Assembly (NCBI RefSeq): GCF_040096075.1
Contig: NZ_JBBMFJ010000017.1
Coordinates: 1 to 64,000 of the forward strand
DNA: 64,000 nt
Reading direction: 5' to 3'
Source: Brotaphodocola faecis
Lineage (GTDB): Bacteria; Bacillota; Clostridia; Lachnospirales; Lachnospiraceae
The notes below the pieces were generated by a model, which saw only the letters and a list, made by a program, of their open reading frames with translations, ran no database searches and was not told where the DNA came from. Below, piece after piece: positions 26,067-34,909 of the stretch; the first letter of the stretch is position 1; each line of letters opens with the position of its first letter. The position numbers were made by a program, and so were the translations under genes.

Positions 26067-27347
26067 ATGAGAACGAACAAGATCATTGAGGCAATCCATG
26101 AAGGACGGTTGGATGAACGATTAACTGAGATTTATGCGGATTCGTATATTATTCCGTATGAGAAAAAGCGTTATGAGCAGGCACTTTACCAGTATAATGC
26201 CACGTTCGGTGCGGATGAAGTAGAGATATTCAGTGCACCGGGCAGAAGCGAGATCGGAGGAAACCATACGGATCATCAGCACGGGGAAGTGCTGGCAGCA
26301 TCCATTAACCGCGATGCCATTGCCATAGTCAAAAAGTTAAACCGGCCGAGGGTAACGATTTTATCGGATGGCTGTACATCGGAAATTACGGTCGATATTG
26401 ATGATCTGGATAAACGTAAATCCGAGGAGGGAACAACCGCCGCACTGATCCGTGGCGTTCTCGCGAAGATACAGATAAACGGATACAGCATAGGTGGATT
26501 TCAGGCGTATATTACAAGCGATGTGTTAATTGGCGCCGGTTTATCCTCTTCCGCAGCGTTTGAGACACTGATTGGAACGATCGTTTCTTACCTTTATAAC
26601 AATAATGAAATATCCGCGGTAGAAATCGCAAAAATTGGCCAGTATGCGGAAAATGTTTATTTTGGCAAGCCATGCGGGCTGATGGATCAGATGGCATGTT
26701 CTGTTGGAAGCCTGGTCCATATTAATTTTGCTGATGTGAAACGGCCAAAAATCGAGCAGGTACAGCTTGACCTGGATGCTCATGGATACAGCTTATGTAT
26801 CACCGATACAAAGGGTTCTCACGCAGATTTAACCCCGGATTATGCAGCAATCCCACAGGAAATGAAGCAGGTTGCCGAATTCTTTGGTAAAGAAGTGTTG
26901 GGCCAGGTATCCAAACAGGAGATTCTGAGAGACATACCACAGATCCGGGAAAAAGCCGGTGACCGAGCGCTTCTTCGGGCCATTCATTTTATGAATGAGA
27001 ATGAAAGAGTGCGGCAGGAAGCGGAAGCATTAAAACAGGATCATTTTTCAGAGTTTCTGGAACTGGTAAAAGAATCCGGGAATTCTTCTTATAAATATTT
27101 GCAGAATGTCTATACCAGCCGGTATATCCGCCATCAGAACCTTTCGGTAGCGCTGGCTGTAAGTGACATGGTTTTGGGCAAACAGGGAGCCAGCCGAGTG
27201 CATGGCGGCGGGTTTGCAGGAACGATCCAGGCATTTGTTCCAGAGAATATGGTGGAAGATTACCGGGAAGCAATGGAAGATATATTCGGTGAAGGCACCT
27301 GCCAGGTGCTTAAGATCCGTAAATACGGTGGTGTGAAAGTTTTATAG
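26067..27347 (+). CDS. galK: Galactokinase
   Basis: 426 residues of the GHMP family. The galactokinase signature is APGRSEIGGNHTDHQHG, with Ser and Gly-Gly in place of the usual Thr/Asn and Gly-Glu at two sites. The ATP loop is GAGLSSSAA, followed by a C-terminal GGGFAG. It phosphorylates galactose from lactose cleavage to galactose-1-phosphate. It ends ten bases before galE. Confidence 0.92.
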   Translation: MRTNKIIEAIHEGRLDERLTEIYADSYIIPYEKKRYEQALYQYNATFGADEVEIFSAPGRSEIGGNHTDHQHGEVLAASINRDAIAIVKKLNRPRVTILSDGCTSEITVDIDDLDKRKSEEGTTAALIRGVLAKIQINGYSIGGFQAYITSDVLIGAGLSSSAAFETLIGTIVSYLYNNNEISAVEIAKIGQYAENVYFGKPCGLMDQMACSVGSLVHINFADVKRPKIEQVQLDLDAHGYSLCITDTKGSHADLTPDYAAIPQEMKQVAEFFGKEVLGQVSKQEILRDIPQIREKAGDRALLRAIHFMNENERVRQEAEALKQDHFSEFLELVKESGNSSYKYLQNVYTSRYIRHQNLSVALAVSDMVLGKQGASRVHGGGFAGTIQAFVPENMVEDYREAMEDIFGEGTCQVLKIRKYGGVKVL

Positions 27348-27356
27348 AAGGAGGAC

Positions 27357-28358
27357 ATGAAGATGGGTAGTATTTTGGTATTAGGTGGAGCCGGTTATAT
27401 CGGATCTCACACGGTATATGAGCTGATCGATGCAGGAGAAGACGTAGTGATTGTTGATAATCTTCTGACTGGTTTTAAAGAGGCTGTACATCCAAAAGCA
27501 AGATTTTATCAGGGCGATATCCGGGACAGAGCTTTTATGGATTCTGTTTTTGAAAAAGAGGATATTGACGGAGTAATCCACTTTGCTGCAAGCTCCCAGG
27601 TTGGCGAAAGCATGAAAGAACCGCTTAAGTATTACAGCAATAATTTATGCGGTACCGAAGTCCTTCTGGAGAGCATGGTGGCCCATGGAATTGATAAAAT
27701 TGTCTTTTCTTCCACCGCGGCAACGTATGGAGAGCCTGAGAGTATTCCGATCCTGGAAACAGACCGAACTCTGCCTACCAACTGCTATGGCGAGACCAAA
27801 CTGTCTATGGAAAAAATGTTCCACTGGACATCCGTTGCCCACAATCTGAGATATGTTTCCCTGCGCTATTTCAATGCCTGCGGAGCACATCCGAATGGAA
27901 AAATCGGTGAGGCCCACAATCCGGAAACACATCTGATCCCGCTGATCCTTCAGGTCCCGAACCATCAGAGAGAGTATATTTCCATTTTCGGCACGGATTA
28001 TGATACAAAAGATGGCACCTGCGTGCGGGATTATATCCATGTCAATGACCTCGCCCAGGCCCATATCCTGGCCATGAACTATCTGCGTAATGGTGGAAAG
28101 AGCGATATCTTTAACCTTGGAAACGGAGTCGGTTTTACTGTGAAAGAGGTTGTGGAAACTGCCAGAGAAGTAACCGGACATCCGATCCCGGCAAAGGAAG
28201 AAGCACGAAGAGCAGGAGATCCATCAACTCTGATCGCTTCCAGTGGAAGAGCAAAAGGTATCCTGGGATGGAAACCACAGTATGCAGATCTGAAAGTGAT
28301 CATTGAAACAGCCTGGAAATGGCATCAGGTCCATCCGCATGGTTACAAAGCTGATTAA
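27357..28358 (+). CDS. galE: UDP-glucose 4-epimerase
   Basis: 333 residues. NAD-binding GGAGYIGS at residues 9-16 and catalytic YGETK (Y-x3-K). It interconverts UDP-galactose and UDP-glucose. GGAGG lies just upstream of ATG 27357; ATG 27363 is an alternative start. Confidence 0.95.
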   Translation: MKMGSILVLGGAGYIGSHTVYELIDAGEDVVIVDNLLTGFKEAVHPKARFYQGDIRDRAFMDSVFEKEDIDGVIHFAASSQVGESMKEPLKYYSNNLCGTEVLLESMVAHGIDKIVFSSTAATYGEPESIPILETDRTLPTNCYGETKLSMEKMFHWTSVAHNLRYVSLRYFNACGAHPNGKIGEAHNPETHLIPLILQVPNHQREYISIFGTDYDTKDGTCVRDYIHVNDLAQAHILAMNYLRNGGKSDIFNLGNGVGFTVKEVVETAREVTGHPIPAKEEARRAGDPSTLIASSGRAKGILGWKPQYADLKVIIETAWKWHQVHPHGYKAD

Positions 28359-28372
28359 GGGGGAAGATTGCT

Positions 28373-29860
28373 ATGATCAATACGCTGATCAATGAACTTG
28401 TGGTTTATGGCTTAAAATGTGGTCTGGTGTCGGAGGATGATCAGATTTTTGTGACAAATCAGTTATTAGATCTCTTTCGTCTTTCGGAGTTTCATGAAGA
28501 AGAAATCCTGAATAGCCGACCATTAGCTGAAATTCTGGAGAATATGGTCTCTTATGCTCACCAGCAGGGGATCCTGGAAGAAGATACCATTACATGGAAA
28601 GATTTATTTGATACCAGGATCATGGGGCTGTTAACTCCGCTTCCGTCTGTCGTCAGAGCCCGGTTCCGAAGCCTTTACCAGGAAGACAGCAAAAAGGCCA
28701 CAGATTATTTCTATAAATTGAGCCAGGATACGAACTATATTCGTACAGACCGCATCGCAAAAGATGAAAAATGGGTAACGGATACCGAGTATGGCCCGAT
28801 TGATATTACCATTAACCTGTCTAAGCCGGAAAAAGATCCGAGAGATATTGCCCGGGCCGGCGCGGTGAAAAGTACTGGATATCCGAACTGCCTCTTATGC
28901 AAAGAGAACGAAGGGTTTGCAGGAAACCTTTCTCATCCGGCAAGGCAGAACCACCGGGTGATCCCGATCAAACTGGGCGGAGAACAGTATTTCCTACAGT
29001 ATTCTCCGTATGTTTACTACAATGAACACTGCATCATTTTCAATGAAGCGCACCGGCCAATGAAGATTGACCAGGCTGTATTTAAGAAACTGCTGGAATT
29101 TGTAAAGATGTTTCCGCACTATACGGCCGGCTCCAATGCGGACCTTCCGATTGTCGGCGGTTCCATTTTAAGCCACGATCATTTTCAGGGCGGCGGCTAC
29201 GTTTTTGCAATGGCCAAGGCACCTTATGAGAGTAAATTTGTCATTCCGGGCTATGAGGATCTGACTGCAGGTATCGTGAGATGGCCTATGTCCGTTATCC
29301 GGTTAAGAGGAACTGATACAGAGCGGATCGCTCTGGCAGCAGACCATATCCTTACCGCATGGCGTGGGTATACCGACAAGGAAGCTTTCATTTTTAGTGA
29401 AACAGATGGAACACCGCACAATACGATCACTCCGATTGCAAGAATGCATGAAGATCTGTATGAATTGGATCTGGTACTTCGAAACAACATTACAACGGAC
29501 GAGTGCCCGTGGGGCGTATACCATCCGTCAGCAGACCTTCACCATATCAAAAAGGAAAATATTGGCCTGATCGAAGTAATGGGACTGGCTGTTTTGCCGG
29601 CGCGGCTGAAAAAGGAAATGGCGCTTCTGGAACAATATATCCTTGAAAAACAGGATATCCGCAGCAATCCGGAGATTGAAAAGCATGCGGACTGGGTAGA
29701 TGCATGGATTGGATCCTATGAAATAACAGAGGAGAACATTCATACCATTCTGCAGAAAGAAATTGGAAAAGTCTTTGTCCGGGTTCTGGAATGTGCCGGT
29801 GTATATAAGAATACAGAAGAGGGCAGAATTGCTTTTGGAAGGTTCATTAAAACCTTATAA
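28373..29860 (+). CDS. galT: Galactose-1-phosphate uridylyltransferase, class II
   Basis: 495 residues, the long Firmicutes-type GalT. NHRVIPIKLGGE and the active-site-like motif ILSHDHFQGGGYVF are visible. It swaps UMP between UDP-glucose and galactose-1-phosphate, completing the Leloir pathway. Last gene of the lac-gal operon. Confidence 0.93.
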   Translation: MINTLINELVVYGLKCGLVSEDDQIFVTNQLLDLFRLSEFHEEEILNSRPLAEILENMVSYAHQQGILEEDTITWKDLFDTRIMGLLTPLPSVVRARFRSLYQEDSKKATDYFYKLSQDTNYIRTDRIAKDEKWVTDTEYGPIDITINLSKPEKDPRDIARAGAVKSTGYPNCLLCKENEGFAGNLSHPARQNHRVIPIKLGGEQYFLQYSPYVYYNEHCIIFNEAHRPMKIDQAVFKKLLEFVKMFPHYTAGSNADLPIVGGSILSHDHFQGGGYVFAMAKAPYESKFVIPGYEDLTAGIVRWPMSVIRLRGTDTERIALAADHILTAWRGYTDKEAFIFSETDGTPHNTITPIARMHEDLYELDLVLRNNITTDECPWGVYHPSADLHHIKKENIGLIEVMGLAVLPARLKKEMALLEQYILEKQDIRSNPEIEKHADWVDAWIGSYEITEENIHTILQKEIGKVFVRVLECAGVYKNTEEGRIAFGRFIKTL

Positions 29861-29930
29861 CCCCTTACAAAAAGCAGTTGGACATCAAGCGTTTGAATTT
29901 CATAATTAAAAATCCCCTTTCCATTAAAAG

Positions 29931-29976
29931 ACTTCACAGAGTTGGCCTGTACAGCGTCATCTTTGTGAAGTTTTTT
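29931..29976 (+). terminator. Terminator of the lac-gal operon
   Basis: CTTCACA pairs with TGTGAAG, followed by six T. Confidence 0.8.
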
Positions 29977-30097
29977 GCTAGGGCTTGCGCAGGCAGAGTA
30001 TATTTGCTAGAATTAAGAACAAATGTTTGCAAAATAAAGAAATAGCTTCCGGAAGCTTGAGATTTTTGAACCAGAAACAAAAAAGGACTGATTATAT

Positions 30098-30631
30098 ATG
30101 CAGAAGAAAATGATACTAAAAAGTAATATGCGGGTGTATTTTGATATGGATGGGACGATTGCAAAATGGCGCGATGTTCCAGTGGAGGAAAGCAGAAAAC
30201 CCGGATATTATACAGACCTGGAGCCCGAAACAGAATTATTGGATTTTTTAGGTGCTGCTCTGGAAGCAGATGAGAATATGAATATCCTTTCCTCATACTA
30301 TACAGATACCAGAGCGCTTTTAGAAAAGAAAAAGTGGCTGGATAAGTACCTGCCGGGAATCAGCTCTTCGCACTGTCTCTTTGTCCCTTATGGAAAGAAT
30401 AAGGCAGAATTTGTTGAGACCATGCTGCATCGGAAACTGGGGAAAATGGATATTCTGGTGGATGATCATACACCAAACTTGAAACGATGGGAAACGGCCG
30501 GAGGTACAGGCATAAAATGGTTGAACGGAATTAATGGAAAGAATGGCCGGTTTGAAGGTATTCGGGTAGGCAGTGTAGAGGAGCTGAAAGTAGCATTCGA
30601 TAAGATTGCAGATAGAAAAGCGGTTGGATAA
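30098..30631 (+). CDS. 5'-nucleotidase-like HAD protein (NT5C type)
   Basis: 177 residues starting MQKKMILKSNMRVYFDMDGTIAKW, with the HAD motif DMDGT. A later VDDHTPNLKRWE matches the fourth HAD motif of NT5C-type 5'(3')-deoxyribonucleotidases. Substrate not determinable. It stands alone after the galT terminator. Confidence 0.75.
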   Translation: MQKKMILKSNMRVYFDMDGTIAKWRDVPVEESRKPGYYTDLEPETELLDFLGAALEADENMNILSSYYTDTRALLEKKKWLDKYLPGISSSHCLFVPYGKNKAEFVETMLHRKLGKMDILVDDHTPNLKRWETAGGTGIKWLNGINGKNGRFEGIRVGSVEELKVAFDKIADRKAVG

Positions 30632-30724
30632 TAGAAACAGGGGGTCATTCGTGATACAACGGAATACACGGGGAAGCATATGCCAAAAGCGAAATGGAAG
30701 CTGAATGCCATACACATATCAGAA

Positions 30725-31430
30725 AGACTGTAGGAGAGTTTTCGGCCTATCTCCCGCAGCGCTCTGACCACGGTGGTTGTGCCCATGGTTACGGAAAGAC
30801 AACCGCGGTAAACTGGTATCTGGCTGAGTGCACCAGGACAGAAACCTTAAAGGTTATCCGCATCAGCGTTTATTCCGATAATCTTGCCATCTTTTGGAGA
30901 AGTGTGCAGGATGCTTTTGCCCGCGCTGGTTTTGTATTTTTACGTGATTATATCTGCCCGGAATAGCCTGAACCATACGGAACTGGCTGTCTACGCGCAC
31001 CGGTGCAGAACCAATCTTTCTGAAGCGCAGGTTGAAAGCCTGCTTTATTCCAGCGAGGGGATCCGCGGTTTATCTGAATCTGCTGACACTTTCTGAGTAC
31101 GGTGTATTGCCGGGACGCACTTCCGATATTTATACCACATTTACCGCGGCTATGATTGATCCGCTGCCAGAGAAGCAGCGGGAGTTTTTGGCAGTCATGG
31201 GTCTGGCCGATGAATTTACAGTGGAAATGGCACAGTTTATTACTGGGGATGCGCAGGCAGGACAGACGATTTCTAGGCTGACGGAACAGAATGCCTTTGT
31301 AAAGCGGCTACCGGATGGCATTACATACCGTTTTCATCACATGATGAAGGAATGTGCGGAGCACAGCTTTCTGGCTCTGAGTGCAGAAACACAGAAGTTT
31401 TATTGGGCGCGGTTTGGCCTGTGGTATGAA
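30725..31430 (+). pseudogene. Remnant of a MalT/LuxR-type ATPase regulator
   Basis: Three pieces in different frames belong to one STAND-type regulator: the Walker A region (GYGKTTAVNWYLAE) followed by RISVYSDNLAIFWRSVQDAFARAGF to a TAG at 30964; then ELAVYAHRC.TNLSEAQVESLLYSSEG; then YLNLLTLSEYGVLPGRTSDIYTTF through QFITGDAQAGQTISRL. Internal deletion and frameshifts, and absence of the C-terminal LuxR HTH, show a dead gene. Confidence 0.75.
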
Positions 31431-31655
31431 ACGAGGAAATATTCGGTGAATGGAAAAACATACCGGTACAGCAGCCGTCAGTCAGTTTCCAGTAAACGAG
31501 ATGTGGGAAAGCAGGTGGTTGGATATTATAAGCCAGACCGGCCGGATCTCATCACGGAAAACCGCCCAAGAAAGCCAGTGTTTGGTGGATTCTTATATTT
31601 CTACGGAGCTGTAATCTGTCTGTTTTTCGGAATTATGTCATTTACTGGAATGTGA
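31431..31655 (+). pseudogene. C-terminal fragment of a DUF3592-like membrane protein
   Basis: Fused in frame to the regulator remnant. VNGKTYRYSSRQS, VGKQVVGYYKPDRPD and a final hydrophobic segment (GGFLYFYGAVICLFFGIM) fit the end of a DUF3592 protein. The fusion point is about codon 133 of the ORF starting at 31032. Confidence 0.6.
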
Positions 31656-31768
31656 TGGCCAGATGTTGATATCATATAGGGCGCGACTTATAGTGATGTA
31701 TTACTGGAATATACCAAAGGGGAAAAATTGCAGATATACTGGCTTGCTTCGCCAATATAGCGATTGCG

Positions 31769-31829
31769 GCGGCATGTTCAGCCCGCTGTTCACCACTACA
31801 ACGCGTGAACAGCGGGCTGAACATGCCGC
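31769..31829. repeat. Perfect 25-bp inverted repeat with 11-base loop
   Basis: The arms 31769-31793 and 31805-31829 are exact reverse complements (starting GCGGCATGTTCAGC). The surrounding 31663-31878 reading frame is not convincing as a gene. It may be a mobile-element scar or an RNA hairpin. Confidence 0.85.
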
Positions 31830-31916
31830 AAACATTTTTAAAGATTTACTGCTTATAGGCCGTTGGGATATGCGGTAATATTAAATTGTCAGCAAGTTCT
31901 TAAAACTGGAATTGAA

Positions 31917-31970
31917 CAAAATCGCTGCGCGATGGCCTGCCAAGGCTGTGGCATAGCGATTTTCTTTTTC
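31917..31970 (+). terminator. Terminator-like hairpin before the IS91 element
   Basis: AAAATCGCT pairs with AGCGATTTT, followed by CTTTTT. Confidence 0.6.
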
Positions 31971-32175
31971 CTATAACAAAACAGTGGAAAGCAAGTCCTA
32001 AAAGTAGTATTGTTAAGTCACCACAACGAAACAATCAAACAGGATCGACCTTCCCACTGCCTATGAAAAGAATACCACCCTTCCGCTTGGTTGGCAAGCG
32101 GTTTTATGACCCAAATGCACCTCCATATAAAGCAGTGTTTCGGATAACTACTGATTTTATATGGAGGATTTTATT

Positions 32176-33027
32176 ATGTATGAAAAATATTTAGAACAGC
32201 TTGAAGAAGCCGGGAAAATCCGTAACCTCAAAGAACGTTCCATCAGTTGCTATAAAAACTATGTTTCTTACTTTCTGAAATATCAGAATAAGAATCCCAA
32301 AGAACTTACCTGTCAGGATGTCAGGGCTTTTTTGCTTGCGAAAAAAGAGGAAGGACTGAAAGCCACAACTCTGAATCTTTACAATTCTGCCATCCGTTTT
32401 TTCTATCGGAATGTCCTACATATCCTTTGGGATGACATCACAGTTCCACGTATGATTCTAGAACATAAGCTTCCTACTGTACTGACTGCCTCTGAGATTG
32501 ACCGCCTGTTAGATGCTGTTGATGATATCAAATATAAGGCTATGTTCTCAGTCATGTATTCCTCAGGTATGAGAGTTTCTGAAGTGATCCATCTTCATTA
32601 TGACGATATCTCCCGTTCAAATATGCAGATCCATGTCCGGGATACCAAGAATAGAATGGACCGTTATACCATTCTCTCCAAACGTTGTCTGGATATCCTT
32701 ACACAATACTGGTTTGAGAAAGGTCGTCCCCGTGGCATCCTGTTTCCGAATAAATTTACTGGTAATTATCTAACAGTCAGTACTCTGGAACAGGTAATGC
32801 GACGGGCAGTAGCTGATGCAGAACTTCCAAAGGCAGCAACCCCTCACTGTCTCCGCCATAGCTTTGCAACCCATCTGATGGAACAAGGCATAGAACGGCA
32901 GAACATTCAAGCTCTGCTTGGACACCGTGATCCGAAATCTACGGAAGTTTATCTTCATGTCAGCAACAAATCCCTCATGGGCATTCAAAGCCCTTTTGAC
33001 AGGAAAGAAGGTACTGGCCATGAATAA
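32176..33027 (+). CDS. Tyrosine recombinase of the IS91-type element
   Basis: 283 residues from ATG 32176, preceded by GGAGG at 32163. A SAM-like N-terminal domain precedes the catalytic domain, with Arg in SSGMRVSEV, HCLRHSFATHL (HxxR), LLGHRDPKSTEVYLH (His and Tyr). All active-site residues are present. Such a gene accompanies many IS91-like elements in Firmicutes; its role may be co-integrate resolution. It overlaps the transposase by eight bases. Confidence 0.85.
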   Translation: MYEKYLEQLEEAGKIRNLKERSISCYKNYVSYFLKYQNKNPKELTCQDVRAFLLAKKEEGLKATTLNLYNSAIRFFYRNVLHILWDDITVPRMILEHKLPTVLTASEIDRLLDAVDDIKYKAMFSVMYSSGMRVSEVIHLHYDDISRSNMQIHVRDTKNRMDRYTILSKRCLDILTQYWFEKGRPRGILFPNKFTGNYLTVSTLEQVMRRAVADAELPKAATPHCLRHSFATHLMEQGIERQNIQALLGHRDPKSTEVYLHVSNKSLMGIQSPFDRKEGTGHE

Positions 33028-34171
33028 ACCCACCGTCCAGGATATTTTCCGACGTTTTTATCCAGCATACCTTGAAAAGTATTCTCCATCCCCGGAACAG
33101 GCAAAAGCTGTCCGGAACATCCTGAACTGCAAAACAGGAGCCTATGGCGCAAATATCAGTGTATGTGAAGACTGTGGTGCTGTCCAGATTCATTATAATT
33201 CCTGTCGTAACCGCTGTTGTCCCATGTGTCAGGCTATTCCAAAAGAAATGTGGATGGATGCTCGCAGAGAAGATGTACTTGATGCACCTTATTTCCATCT
33301 GGTGTTTACAGTCCCTGACATTCTGAATCCGGTCATTTACAGTAACCAGAAACTGTTATATGACACGCTCTATCATGCAGCCTCTGCTACCATTCAAGAA
33401 CTTACATCAGACCCAAAGCACCTCGGAGCTTCCGTTGGTTATATCTGCATCCTTCATACATGGGGCTCTGAAATGAACTTCCACCCTCATATTCATACGA
33501 TACTGCTCGGCGGTGGACTGACACCGAAAAATGAGTGGAAAGATAATGGTACGGAGTTTTTTCTCCCTATATGGGCTATCTCCAAAGTATTTCGTGGTAA
33601 ATATATGGATGAACTGAAAAATCTCTGGAATACAGATCAGCTTGAGTTTCATGGAACAGCAGAAAAATACCGTAATCATTATGAATTCAAAGAACTTATA
33701 GATTCCTGTTATGACGCAGAATGGGTTCCTTACTGTAAGAAAACTTTTAACGGTGCACAATCTGTGATTGATTACCTTGGAAAGTATACCCATAGGATCG
33801 CTATCAGCAATCACCGCATCATCCATATGGATGATGAAAATGTTACTTTTTCCGTTAAGGATTACCGGAAAGAAGGACAATGGAAGGAACTGACCCTTTC
33901 CGGCATTGAATTTATACGGCATTTTCTGATGCATGTGCCACCCAGACGTTTTGTCAGGATCCGGCATTATGGACTTCTATGTTCCCGCAGCAAGCACAAA
34001 AAACTCACTTTATGCCGGAATCTTCTCGGATGTAAAAAATATCTTTCAAGGCTCAGGGCTAAGGAAATGCCGGAAATACTGAAACAGCTATACGGGATAA
34101 ACATCTGTGTATGTAAATCCTGCGGTGGACATCTTGGAAAACCACAACTGAGAATACCGCAAAGGTGTTAA
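33020..34171 (+). CDS. IS91-family HUH transposase
   Basis: 383 residues from ATG 33020. An N-terminal zinc-binding region (CEDCGAVQIHYNSCRNRCCPMCQ) precedes the Y2/HUH domain (GSEMNFHPHIHTILLGGG). DYLGKYTHRIAISNHRI and the C-terminal FIRHFLMHVPPRRFVRIRHYGLL are hallmarks of IS91/IS801/IS1294 transposases. It catalyses rolling-circle transposition. A final CxxCGG zinc knuckle appears intact. Confidence 0.93.
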   Translation: MNKPTVQDIFRRFYPAYLEKYSPSPEQAKAVRNILNCKTGAYGANISVCEDCGAVQIHYNSCRNRCCPMCQAIPKEMWMDARREDVLDAPYFHLVFTVPDILNPVIYSNQKLLYDTLYHAASATIQELTSDPKHLGASVGYICILHTWGSEMNFHPHIHTILLGGGLTPKNEWKDNGTEFFLPIWAISKVFRGKYMDELKNLWNTDQLEFHGTAEKYRNHYEFKELIDSCYDAEWVPYCKKTFNGAQSVIDYLGKYTHRIAISNHRIIHMDDENVTFSVKDYRKEGQWKELTLSGIEFIRHFLMHVPPRRFVRIRHYGLLCSRSKHKKLTLCRNLLGCKKYLSRLRAKEMPEILKQLYGINICVCKSCGGHLGKPQLRIPQRC

Positions 34172-34350
34172 AATCCAAATCTTTTATATGTTTTTAAGCC
34201 TCAAAATCCTGAGGTTTTATTGTTGTACCTATTTATCTGAAAACACTTGATTTCTGTAGCGTCTGCACAGGAAATCCTGTATAATTATGGATAAGAACAA
34301 AAGATTGAAAGTCCATAGGTAGCAACTACCCGGACGCTCACTTTGTTCAA

Positions 34351-34443
34351 TTAGGTCAAATCGAAAATGGAGTAAACGAAGGGGCAGTTCACTGGAATGC
34401 CAAAACTGCTTTTTCGTTTACCCCATCATCGATTCTAACCTAA
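34351..34443. repeat. 93-bp near-perfect palindrome after the IS91 element
   Basis: It starts TTAGGT and ends AACCTAA. Paired blocks from outside in: AAATCGA/TCGATT, ATGG/CCAT, GTAAACGAA/TTCGTTTAC and GCAGTT/AACTGC. The loop is about 13 bases. It lies directly beyond the ori-like end of IS91 and before a converging gene. It may be a MITE-like element or a bidirectional terminator. Confidence 0.8.
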
Positions 34444-34448
34444 AGAAT

Positions 34449-34763
34449 TTAACGTTCTCTTTTATGTCTATCAATAAGCAACAAAACAAACATAATAAGC
34501 CATATCCCCCATGCGATCCAACAGCCTATTCCTTGATATTGGATATCTATGATTATTCCAATAATAAAAGGAACTGACATAAACATCATTCTTTTTCCAT
34601 ATGCCTTACACATAGCATTCTCATCGTATTTCTTTCGTTCATCCGCTGATTTCATATTATAACCAGATAAAAATCGGGCAGCTTTTCCTTTTGATTTGTA
34701 AAAATATATTCCAAATAGAAACATGAGTACTGCCATTGAAAAATCATAAATAATAATGAACAT
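34449..34763 (-). CDS. DUF3784-type small membrane protein
   Basis: 104 residues from ATG 34763 (AAAGGAG upstream). Three hydrophobic segments: the N-terminus, the centre (FMSVPFIIGIIID) and the C-terminus (IAWGIWLIMFVLLLI), with the motif SGYNMKSADERKKYDE between, typical of DUF3784. Function unknown. Confidence 0.7.
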   Translation of the reverse strand: MFIIIYDFSMAVLMFLFGIYFYKSKGKAARFLSGYNMKSADERKKYDENAMCKAYGKRMMFMSVPFIIGIIIDIQYQGIGCWIAWGIWLIMFVLLLIDRHKRER

Positions 34764-34909
34764 ATTATCCAGCTCCTTTCGCTCTGTCAAATACCAATTT
34801 GCTAATCTAATTATGCACTATTTCTATCAGCCGCTCGACGATATGTTCCTACATATCTGTGGTAATCTGTCTGTCCATTTTACCCAACGTGGAATTAGCT
34901 GAATCCGCG

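Larger units (their letters stand above)
32083..34336 (+). mobile_element. IS91-family element with tyrosine recombinase
   Basis: Two overlapping genes (tyrosine recombinase, HUH transposase) lie between a CCGCTTG/CAAGCGG hairpin (32083-32101) and a distal GGTAG/CTACC hairpin followed shortly by GTTC (34317-34348). IS91 elements move by rolling circle, lack terminal inverted repeats, and have subterminal hairpins at ter and ori. Exact ends are inferred. Confidence 0.6.

Noticed and set aside
21021..29860. lacL and lacM as a single frameshifted lacZ
   Set aside because: Sizes, a 17-base overlap and separate starts match the known heterodimeric LacLM arrangement.
32083..32160. Integron-like attC/integrase reading of the tyrosine recombinase region
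   Set aside because: The recombinase lacks the integron-specific extra helix pattern and directly overlaps an IS91 transposase; no cassette array is present.
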